Assembly: GCA_947179485.1 (NCBI GenBank)
Contig: OX359246.1
Location: forward strand, 55,159,632-55,223,631
Length of the DNA stretch: 64,000 nt
Direction of reading: 5' to 3'
DNA from: Allacma fusca
Lineage: Eukaryota > Arthropoda > Collembola > Symphypleona > Sminthuridae
The translations under genes were made by a program, and so were the position numbers. Under the pieces are notes generated by a model. It saw nothing but the letters and a program-made list of their open reading frames with translations, did no database searches and had not been told where the DNA came from. Every line of letters starts with the position of its first letter. The first letter of the stretch is position 1. Below are positions 56,701 to 64,000 of the stretch, piece by piece.

Positions 56701-58056
56701 TGCATCTATAGCTACGGCTGCAGGGATTCTTAGGATTTGTATGTTATCAAGGAATGGCGAATGATCTCTGATGAACGATTGCCTGCCTAATTCCTCCGTA
56801 GTGCGTTGTATCGTGAGTACACGTCTCTCCAATAGAGTTGTAAGCGTGTATATTTGTATGGGGTGCTCTTGGAGTTGAGCTGCTAAGTTAGTAGCTATTT
56901 CCCATAATGTTTGACTCACAGTCTCGGAATATTCTGTGCTTTGCTGTCGCATATTTATGCGGTCTAGTATTCTAAAAAAGAATACATCCCAGCTAATATA
57001 TACACGTATCTGTGCCGTTGCGCGTAAATGGCGTAGGGTAAATATGTTCCCTGTTTCTCGGATAAGTTCGATGAAACCTCTACTCTGATTTACTCCAATC
57101 TGTTCAGCCAATGTCATTCCTACCTGATTTCTATTTAAATCTCCAAAGTCTATTCCCATGCGAATAAGCATATGGATAGTTGAATGAATAAGTTTTCCAT
57201 TTGAGAGATTCAAATACGACATGGGTGTTCTTGGAATCCTATATTCCATATCTGTGGCTGGCGTAGATGGGGTCAGAGCATTATGCCGGGTCGTAGATAG
57301 ATTTATCCGCGATACCTCATTCAGATCTATATTAGCCCTTGCGGAGGGTGATGCTGAAGGTGTAGAAGTATGAGTAGGCTGAGTTGGTAATATTGCCTTA
57401 GATTCATCTCCTGTGGTAAACACATGTTTCTTAGTTACAGTGCCTTCCTTTACCTCCTTCTGCACTTCCTTGCTAGTGCTTGGTCTATTTAGGTTACTAT
57501 TTTCTGGATCGTGATTTGTCTCAGATTCCTTGGTAGATTCATTAACAATAGTTTTTGATTGTTCCTGCTGATCACTAATTTCTTTTGCAAGAGTGATAGT
57601 TTGTTGCACTAGGTTTATGACCTCGGGGTCTACTTCTGGTCCGAAAACCACAATATCCCCGGCAACATTTTCAATCGCAATTTCATCTCTAACCGAGGCT
57701 GCACTTTCGTAAGCAGTGGAGTCAAGGTCATTGGAAATAGAGGTAGTATCTACCGTATGAAAAGAACTCTCGCCCTCAGCCTCCCCTTCCGTCAGTGAAG
57801 GCAGAGTCTCTTCGACTTCCTGTAATCCTTGAGTAGCTGTGCTCGGGTTATCTACCGGGCTAACTCTTTCCTCTGGTGATGATATATCTGTGGATGGGTT
57901 GCTAGGAATAATTGAGAAGCTAGATGAAGACCCAGATTGCTCCCGTAATCGAAGTCTATTAGCCCTCTCTATCTCTCTTACATCTAAGTGTGCAGGTGGT
58001 GGACCACTAGAGCGAAGATGCCTAGGCTCAGGTGGTGGTGGTGGTTTCTTCGGCAT
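50731..58056 (-). CDS. Giant Gag ORF, 2441 residues
   Basis: The C-terminal third is a recognisable Gag. A capsid-like retrotransposon gag domain (about residues 1970-2120) holds WISTWINQIG, FRAAFIARYQ and MTYLDAKIVL. An Arg/Ser/Asp/Gly-rich linker (about 2160-2380) leads to one CCHC zinc knuckle, CYHCKNFGHRKNQC (about 2400). The first 1900 residues are unusual for Gag. They have a polar Ser/Thr/Glu-rich start, about seven GTSP-type repeats (about 505-690), and repeated modules that begin SPGGxxYGxRPVH (about 748 and 1012). A looser version follows near 1320 and possibly one near 1490. An Asn/Pro/Arg-rich stretch precedes the capsid domain. Typical Ty3/gypsy Gag is 300-600 residues. The ATG at 58056 is the first after the leader. 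The protein would build the particle; the role of the extension is unknown. Confidence 0.9.
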   Translation of the reverse strand: MPKKPPPPPEPRHLRSSGPPPAHLDVREIERANRLRLREQSGSSSSFSIIPSNPSTDISSPEERVSPVDNPSTATQGLQEVEETLPSLTEGEAEGESSFHTVDTTSISNDLDSTAYESAASVRDEIAIENVAGDIVVFGPEVDPEVINLVQQTITLAKEISDQQEQSKTIVNESTKESETNHDPENSNLNRPSTSKEVQKEVKEGTVTKKHVFTTGDESKAILPTQPTHTSTPSASPSARANIDLNEVSRINLSTTRHNALTPSTPATDMEYRIPRTPMSYLNLSNGKLIHSTIHMLIRMGIDFGDLNRNQVGMTLAEQIGVNQSRGFIELIRETGNIFTLRHLRATAQIRVYISWDVFFFRILDRINMRQQSTEYSETVSQTLWEIATNLAAQLQEHPIQIYTLTTLLERRVLTIQRTTEELGRQSFIRDHSPFLDNIQILRIPAAVAIDARRRDNNPIPPRQRITVHVELNEDYVLVRPVGATPRGRRLFAEEQESYEQPVGRSNTVHIGTSPITSTTVEMGTNTTPRQVSESSPSTTRAQNLSQTQDFRASQITQGEIRQVHDIGTSPHVSAEQYRYRDIHTSPIGNAFRPQAMRNAQTATHTRENVSTSPLNRPPTFSHFGTSPITRDRANVGSSPMHNTYTIGTSPIIPTMRTMGSQFTQEDVAETMANITNSARLVRRTLSTQVTPPRNGMRPGNDGTNINQGNNTPVASCSTNRPREQSTPVTTPIGIIIPDGTDFPPLSPSQIIRGYPSPGGKIYGHRPVHHPEGEVIRNRVDQFGQEHDFGDRIGRGYHPTTHIETIRSPRAGRHYQLRHQIITVYQREDGELVHYIPPEQRIDVRLVNVTVAEFLRRTAEGDVSRVPTPPPEVVLRPALGPLSPRPAYLMVYERSNGEEFYVQGGLSNQKKDKTPEEGTFKYRLVWGETPAHHRIGNEGRFRIPREQYRGNGDSTDNNQSATSHSDSAEAEQSSASQNASPEEEDISNVSGENVEQNHPTPNESISNPSRGIVTAYQSPGGRLYGRRPVHAFVGPERRIPQEEWEAFRERETDAHQAYESTCPIPTILSPNHGRHYQNLGNHEIMVYQMRDGTIHPGFSSPDWYTRIPGGRLVRIMARDVLRRIAREDRTPLPLVSINNVVHMIPVRPRYSVLYNTPLTGIIDVPGGEHNPLVRVPEGSVQIGRRPFQYDGQGQVAGTLPIIWNNDIPLQVRERYNHMPIPPASNIFIQPNTPSIRESRDETSFSRPTQIAGTVENADSPDIHNQLTQPIPTPRRNLSAQIPPTPTFRALRSQNNSANIEPVAGPSRQPEMIPVWYDAEGHSYSTRPTDGRQYDRIMVTPQQREELRITNERLINEDVLAQRQQEHLQVRLNERRQRMQELRMSSNYFRRRRDGRFIIFMHPRTDEIINYRPSGRNKLVRRYVDSRTLGALTRQAQIRIWNLHTSEEDSEEEGRIITRRYTSDSSDSEQENRPAGRMARRTYTHRPGGTRRVRRENENVPLYLNLATRQVTTRAPDVPCFITLTITRAQLQRYLSRGDNGEALITRIRHGEAQPGDSDGEDSENRLERFRLAIDDRYLDRQHTYFYAFVNEQGYINQYPSGVMVRFSYYAADQARENRQRNNRPILGIDYLWDERGVRYPLTQLELGDFNPAEIEFLTRDYVGPREADIVTNKPQDSDDDSVDSDEARIPPGPAQRSPRIPVNRRGADSNGQNNPRNPSQRNNNIPHSPQDNLNDRASRFFRNFLGRSRESLVERNNARNLHAHCNNCHDDGGIRINNNIPRPIRPISNENRGVSLNNNIPRPPQHWVYDSINPPPYDRLFPNINQHQGRRAPEVENLLNEILLEGPVLRLRNPNNNQRRRSPPRQLPRVRAGAPPEDPDAPSSSSDENNSSDGYNPPFNPPFNRRNNWRRRNPPRIPANHNQNSDSQSEDDQPPPYEDNQFDFWDEDEFDLNPDLDMMNGAALMYGTIPFQIGIDDPTDILEKVEIQLLRFQNRSLLEKIRYTMHVLKEPFKSWISTWINQIGLIEGFDHDITWDMFRAAFIARYQINPERLRTVMEQKKMTPNENPMTYLDAKIVLMNKVNPQMLDPEKIRLIKLGLAPEVLAAIAGRRFRNLDHLIAVVQRWWDDRMTYGNPNNVGEPNVSDTLKNINKTLQELGQSKETTQVQVAALNNLLEQNLSVVPKTSKPVEHKSRDFSRNPNKTSGSQSRNSSSDWEPSQRSRDSNSNRSPSPYFDRRKYQRESRWEEREGRRRERDNQERDKEYYARPEQGKDYRGQGNNWKERRNSQDNWRKGNESGSSDKGGNNFRKNNSGNQYSGNSSDDRDGKYSSEGMSSRGEEYKGNRNSSWEGKRDSRQGSDGRNSSQSPAPFTPGWKPRFVPPRGRTEQAPLVEQPEDALVPVCYHCKNFGHRKNQCPESRRDDSPHPSKSQSGNGWRGKHPQ

Positions 58057-61000
58057 GATGATATGTATGAGCTATAAGCTTATAAGCAAATACAATATTC
58101 ACACAAATTCGTATTAGATGTTAACAAGAGAAGAACAATTTTCAAACTGAGCACCGGTTAGTCTCTGATCAGTCCTTATATTAATACAATTGGGTTAGAA
58201 CAATTTGCTATTCGACGTCTGCCTCCTCACTCCTTACTGTAAACAGACATTCGTAGGGTATGCGACAGAGAGTAGATGTGTTTAAAGTTGCGTTACCGGA
58301 GGTCGGGTATCGGTCACAATGACTTTCCCTCTATATTCACCGGCTCTCTGGGTTAAATAAACCACACGCATACGTCTGCAACAGAGGTTTCAAGAGTGGG
58401 TGGTACCCTTAGCAATTGTCAGTTAGAATCATACTAACTTTCAGAGTGACCATTAACAAGTTGGATTTCATAAATAAATTTGAAGACATGTAACGAATTT
58501 GGATGTTATTATTTACATTTAGCACAGCATAAGCATAAATTTAAAAATAAAAATGATTGCATATGCAGGTTGCGGCTAAATGTTGATTGTATGCAATGGT
58601 ATCCCATTGGGAAGTCCATCTGTGTCGAAGTCTCTTATCTAGTAAGGTACCCGGATCTCCTGTGACCTGTACCTCTGAGAAAATTCTTCATTCTTCTCAG
58701 TGGGATTCACTCCAAATACGCGACTATCCGACTAGAACTGTTGATATTCTGTACCTCTTGGAAGTATAGACCCACATCCGGCTATCATTGCTTCAGAGAT
58801 GAGCCTCTACGTCCAAAAGGGAAACATCCTTCCTCTGACTTCGTCACCTAATTCTGTGTTTATCTCTGCACAAGACTACAGTCTGTACTTCCCCAGAGTT
58901 ATACTCATTCTTGGAGAAGGAACTACAGCCGCTGTACATTGACTAGCAATGCCGTATATCTAAAGCGAAAAACCCTATGACTAACCGTAATTGTTACACA
59001 AGAGCTCCTATCACAAGTCAGTGAGTTAGAGTCCACAATCCACACTAACCCTCTTCCCTGCAATAAGAATTCTTGAGAAGTTAAATCATATACTTAATTT
59101 ATGAAGACTTAATAGCTACTTCCCTTAACTCACATACTCTGCTTTGCCAAGAGAAGGTTCCTAACTACTTAGCATCCTATATGCATACATTGACATAAAT
59201 TTAGAATTCACACGCCAATTGTCCCTTATAATTAGACTACCTGTCAATGCATACATACCTTCCCTGAAGGTCACTGTTTTTGCCTGCTTAAAATCCGTTC
59301 CTGAATTATAAGCTTCGTTAGGTGGTCTCTGTACGTCCATGGATAGACACCAAAAATGGCTCTGTATAATATCCAAGTCTACACTCAATTAGACATTAGA
59401 AGCTTGACTAGTGGTGCTGTATATCCATAGACAGAAGTCCTTCTAAACTCTGTATACCCTGAGTAGAAGAAGTCCATGTCCTGTATACTTTACAAGTAGA
59501 AGCAACCTCTGCTCTGTATACCCGTAAGTAGAGACAGGCCTCTCTGTATACTCACAGTAGAAGTTTAGTATATATAACGCCAATTAATGACATTCTGGTA
59601 GTAACAGCAATGCCAATTCCTATAATCACGTCCTAAATGAAGAAGGCTCCGTGATCCTAAATTAACCGCCAATTAGTAACACCCCCTGCTCTGGCACTTG
59701 TACTCCAAGTCCGTAGGCAAGCAGGCGTACCTCGGAATCCCATTCCGGAAATAAATTTTGAATCCTTCCAGGATGCCTCCTGAAATTCTGAAGATGAAAA
59801 ATGAATAATTCAGAGCTTCCTTCAACCAAAGACAGTTGAGTTCACCTCCCTTATATTTATCCTAAAATAAAATATTTTTATTTTATTTCAGGCCTATATA
59901 CTTTACGACAAGCTATAGGATTTGCTAGCCTTTGGGTTTCGGGTTCCCCTTAGGACTAAGTAATTTGCGTATCCAAACTCCCGTATGTTTGCTCACGCAA
60001 ACTGCTGTCGGTAACTCCTTTCTGGGGAGTACCCTGTATAATTATAGCTGCTCATCCATACTTACTACTAGTATGAACTCCTAACTGTTGTGAAGTCTTG
60101 CCCTGTATCACTACTCTGTACGTAGGAATCCCATGATCTGTACTACGGAAACAGTGAGAGGCAATAACCTTCACCGATATATTTATACTACGTCATTTTG
60201 CCTACTGGCACAGCTGCTTCTTGACTTTCCTAGTACAAGCGCTACGCCAGTGGAATCCAATTGGGTGATGCTTAGCCGTAACTGTGATATACTATGCCTG
60301 TGTATGAAGGGATTACTCCGTCCTCCTATGCACTCACGCTCCCACAGCACGATGTCTAAGATCTAATTTGGCCTTGCTTCCAGCTATTCCTGAGGAAGTC
60401 CTCCTTCCCTGAACGCTAGTAAGCCGGATTTTCCAATTCATCCAAGCTGAATCAGTATGATATGCTATACCTCATGGGAGTCCTGCGTCCACTTATACGC
60501 TCCCATATCTGACCATATGGACGTACCTATGGGTTCCCATAGACAGGTAACCGAAACAGATTAAAGAATTAGTATAGTATGCTAAAGGAACATACTAAAA
60601 GATTTAAAGTTTGTTTGCAAAGAACTAGAGTTCCCTGTATTATATGAAGTCTGTATAAGGAGAAGTACCTCCTACTCTGTTTCCTTAGAACCTCATATAA
60701 GATGAACTGACCTGTTTTTATCTTAACCTGTACAACCCTAGTTGGAGTTAAGCATAAAGAGTCCCTGGTGCCCTATATCCAGAATTTAATCTGTACCTAG
60801 GGAAAAGATACTCTCTTTCTGTTCCTAGGGAATTTAGTTCTGAAGATGCATGCTTTCTGTATTAATGTCAGCCTATATGGACGCCGCCAGATCTGCCATT
60901 AAGAAAAGCAAACACTCTGTGCTTCAGAAGAATCTCAATTCTCTATATGAAGGAAGTGATCTCAGGCTAGTCTGTATTTGCATGAAGGGTTGAGGAAGAA

Positions 61001-63241
61001 ATATTATGAGGGACCCTGTATTCCCATAACTGCCATCAAGGAGGCTTCCCTACGCCCTGTACTTGGTTGCAGCTAAAGGAAGATGTCATCCTGTATTCCA
61101 ATCCCTGTGCAGAAGATGTGCCTTGCACCCTGTATTCTGGAGCATTGGAAGAGACTTTCCTCAAAATATTCTGTTTTCCTTCCTTCCTAACCTAAGTGCT
61201 AGCCCATAGACAGGCTTGCACCTAAAAATGAAATAATTAGGCTTATAGATACTAGTCACCCTGTATGTGGATGGACTACATACTATTGTGAGGTGATTAA
61301 ATTTTGAAAAATTATCTAAGTAATAATTACCCTAACGGCATGTAATTATTTTAAAATTTGGAGAAGAGTAATTTTGACTCCCCTGTATATAGATACCGGG
61401 TACCATGGGTCATTAGGTCTTTTACTAGTAGTCCTAGTTGTCGGGTCAGGTCATACCTAGATCCTACTATAATATCGTAAGCATAATCTATGGTGCAGAT
61501 GTAAATGTTGGGTAGAACCCTATATGCACCTATCAAGTGTGTGTATGCCACTAACCCATTGACTCACATAAGTAGTCTTTGAGGATGACAGGTATTAACC
61601 CCTACCTGCCATATATCTAATTGCCATGTCTAGATATTGTGGCTTATACCATCTAACCTTGTAGTTGACTATGCAGTTAGAAGCATAGGTTGTCGGGACA
61701 TGATGAACCTCCTGTAGCTATAGCATACGTGTATATGTACACCCCAGTGGGTATGTGTAAGCATTCACGGCTTAGCTATGTTTACTTTACCACAGGCAGT
61801 GCCTATACGGTGGTTAAGTAGTCCCTATGGGACGTAATAATGGGTGGTTCCCACATTAATAAGTAATAAAGTGCATATGTGCAACCTAGTAGGTATGCAC
61901 ATAATGTAACGCAGAGCTCTCGATGTGTTCCACATATACTAGACCATATCTTTTAGGTATATGTGAATTCCCAGTGGGACGTCGTTATGGGATGAGCCTC
62001 GGTTAAGAGGAAGCTCGAGGTACATACGCCTCCGTAGAAGTTGTTCGTATGACCTTGGCCCTATAGTTGCTTTGCACCTCCAAAAAACTTTTTGATGGTC
62101 CCTGTGGGACATCTCTATGGGATGGTCCCGTTCCAATTTGCTCCTTAACGACGAAAATGTAAAAGCATAGTGCCCATGTATGTGAAATTTTAAATAAGAT
62201 TTCATAAAATTTCTAATTTGTATGAGTGGGTATACGTATGCATCCTACTCTGGCCCATAGACAGGCATAAAGACTTATATTTGTAAGTAAGTAATTGAAA
62301 AGTGAGTCTCACCATTGGTGTTCTTTCAGTATTCGTCACAAAGGACTAAATAATAAGTTTTAATGGTTCGAATGCACCAGACCTGGTTGGCTGGCCATTA
62401 AAATTTATAGACGGATCGTCTCTTGATGAGAAAATAGATGAAATTTTATATTTTTAAAATATAGTTTAATTTCCAAGTGTGTGTAGGATTGAGCAGCCAA
62501 TGGCCGTAATCTCATATCCCTTCACTTGTACTTTTTTTCCTTTCTGACTCTGCGGTCTACAGCGTCCGAGTCAATGGCACTTTAAAAGTTTTATTTATTT
62601 CACTATTTTTATTTGCTCTTTAATTTTAACCCTTTAAATCCTATTATTTTACTGATATACTTGATATCGTAGTATTACAGTAGGCCTAGCTCCCAAAAAT
62701 TTACTCAAAATATTTATAATGTATATATACGTTGCCCTAGAGTGAAAAGATCTATTAAAAATGGTTCAAAATTTCATTTACTTACCTTGTATATAGACTC
62801 TTCCTTCTCTGGGATGAAAAATTTTGATTTGGAAAATTTAAATTTTTATTCCTGCCCTCAGGAACAACTGAAATTTTGAAATCCGAGTCCCAATGGGACT
62901 GGCTAATGATTACATTCAGTGTATGAATGCAACCTCCTATGAGAGTAACTGATTGTGAGCAAAAAATAAGTTTTTCTCATGGAAAAATATTATTTCCCCG
63001 CAGTGCGGGCCTCTCCAGGCGAACTTTTGCCCATAATCCGTACCATTTCTCAGTGAGAAAATGTGCGACTTGAAATATTTTTCTTAAATATTTGCCCAGT
63101 GGGCTAAGTCTGAACATCTGGAGTGAAAAGAACTTTCTTGAGAGTTGTCCAGTGGACTTTTCTGATCTTGAAGAGAAAATTCTCAGGTTCTGAATTATTT
63201 TGAAAAAAATAATTCCTGGCCTAACACACCAGACCAGTGGT
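58057..63241 (-). other. 5.2-kb leader of the giant retroelement
   Basis: The leader lies between the primer-binding site and the Gag ATG and has no long ORF. It is rich in YCTGTAY motifs (plus-strand reading), with over 25 copies between about 59330 and 61390, often next to AGTAGAAG or GAAGTCC. A second motif group, CCCAGTGGG/TCCCAGTGGGAC and variants, appears at about 61820-63150, and CCATAGACAGG recurs at about 59428, 60530, 61205 and 62252. These could be RNA structure, packaging or regulatory repeats. Confidence 0.7.
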
Positions 63242-63259
63242 TACTGGCAGAAACATCCA
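63242..63259 (-). other. Primer-binding site
   Basis: The minus strand reads TGGATGTTTCTGCCAGTA directly after the 5' LTR. The TGG start is expected for pairing with the CCA end of a tRNA. I cannot assign the tRNA. Confidence 0.65.
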
Positions 63260-64000
63260 TGTTGCATACTTGTTGTACGCGCCCAGTCCGGATTACGCGG
63301 AGTCTAACCTAAACTAATATTATTAGAACCTGAAATAAATGGATGAATTATAGTGCAAATAAATGCTCTGGAAAGGATAATAAACATGATTATTTTGCCC
63401 AACTTGCTTTATTTACTTGTAATTGTAGGTTGAAAAATATTATTATTAAATGTCCTTAATACTCGGTCTATATTAAGTTCTTTAACCTATAATTGTATTT
63501 TCTTAGCTAATTTGTGTTCTGTGTGTAGTACACACTATCAACCTGACAATGTGACCCTTCTGTAAATAAGTATGACGACTTATAAACAGGAATTAAATGT
63601 ATCCTAATCTTAAATTATCTAGCTTAATTCGATTCTTAAAACTATAAAAGCCTATAGGCAAACCAGCATTATGCATGGCTGCACAATAGGGATCTTAACC
63701 TAAGCTTTCGATACCCAAACCGGCATAGTAACCAGGTGGGATCTAAGTAAAAACTAAGATGCTTTTTACAGAGCGTCAACCATATTTATACTAAATTCTG
63801 CAATAAGTATTTGCATTACATTATATGCTCCGTAGAGACTTTCGCAATATTAGACAATGGAATGTGCTCCGTGGAGTCTTTAGCATACAAAAGAATATTT
63901 TAGAATATTCTTTTTGTCCTTGAATTATTCTACATCATATCATTCATACAATATATACATATCGGGCCTTGTGACTGCGACTCAGTGTTCATGCACGAGG
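63260..64000 (-). repeat. 5' LTR, cut by the window end
   Basis: Matches 32074-32814 with a single substitution (A to G near 63332). About 390 bp remain outside the window if it is as long as the 3' LTR. Confidence 0.92.

Larger units (their letters stand above)
32074..64000 (-). mobile_element. Giant Ty3/gypsy-type LTR retrotransposon, about 32 kb, incomplete at the window edge
   Basis: Two direct copies of a TG...CA-bounded LTR lie at 32074-33206 and from 63260 to the window end. If the right copy is equally long, the element ends near 64392 and totals about 32.3 kb. The primer-binding site abuts the right LTR and the polypurine tract abuts the left LTR, which fixes the transcription direction as minus. 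The PR-RT-RNase H-INT order and RT/IN sequence character fit Ty3/gypsy (Metaviridae-like). Extra ORFs follow the integrase. The typical size of such elements is 5-10 kb. The compared 741 bp of the LTRs show one difference. All catalytic motifs are present and the long ORFs are open, so it looks young and possibly mobile. Confidence 0.93.

Noticed and set aside
61939-62205. 88-codon minus-strand ORF in the leader
   Set aside because: There is no domain, it lies in repeat-rich leader DNA and it is within chance length.
1-64000. tRNA or rRNA genes
   Set aside because: I looked for tRNA arms (GGTTCGAATCC-type) and rRNA blocks and saw none that fit. A tRNAscan run would settle this.

Overview
The window looks like repeat-rich arthropod nuclear DNA. 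The evidence is intron-containing UDP-glycosyltransferase (UGT) genes with metazoan splice signals, arthropod-type transposable elements and AT-rich spacers. A springtail or another hexapod is a guess that I cannot test from sequence alone. Only two host genes are well supported. Nearly everything else is mobile DNA, often nested.

Left part (1-20767). A possible hAT transposase scrap sits at the left edge. A cut-and-paste DNA transposon spans 2900-20767, with terminal inverted repeats of about 0.5 kb. Its left inverted repeat was split by a 4.8-kb non-LTR retrotransposon (2930-7740) flanked by a perfect 13-bp target duplication. Inside the DNA transposon are a short inverted array (8143-9060) and a long array (13146-20340) of one 148-bp satellite monomer. 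The long array has a 13-monomer (1924-bp) higher-order period. The transposon also carries a transposase remnant that keeps its zinc-binding N-terminus and SWIM C-terminus but has lost the catalytic core.

Middle part (20768-32073). Small low-complexity non-autonomous elements (GGTACA-, GGTTCGGG- and GAGGG-rich) precede two tandem UGT genes on the minus strand, at 26240-28103 and 28847-30726. Each has four exons with matching splice phases and almost equal exon lengths. Both appear intact, at 524 and 523 residues, with a signal peptide, a C-terminal membrane anchor and a polyadenylation signal.

Right part (32074-64000). This is a single giant Ty3/gypsy-type LTR retrotransposon on the minus strand. 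The 3' LTR is complete at 32074-33206, and the 5' LTR starts at 63260 and runs off the window. If both LTRs have the same length the element is about 32.3 kb. In transcription order it holds the 5' LTR and primer site, a 5.2-kb leader, a 2441-residue Gag ORF, a protease-RT-RNase H ORF in the -1 frame, and an integrase ORF behind one in-frame UGA. An 82-residue ORF with a GPY-like look then overlaps the start of a 1707-residue ORF that has two hydrophobic segments (envelope-like position). A 219-residue ORF, 3.9 kb without ORFs, two small signal-peptide/transmembrane ORFs, a polypurine tract and the 3' LTR follow. The LTRs differ at one site in the 741 bp compared, and the catalytic motifs are intact, so the insertion is recent and possibly active. 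This element is the main candidate for an undescribed system.
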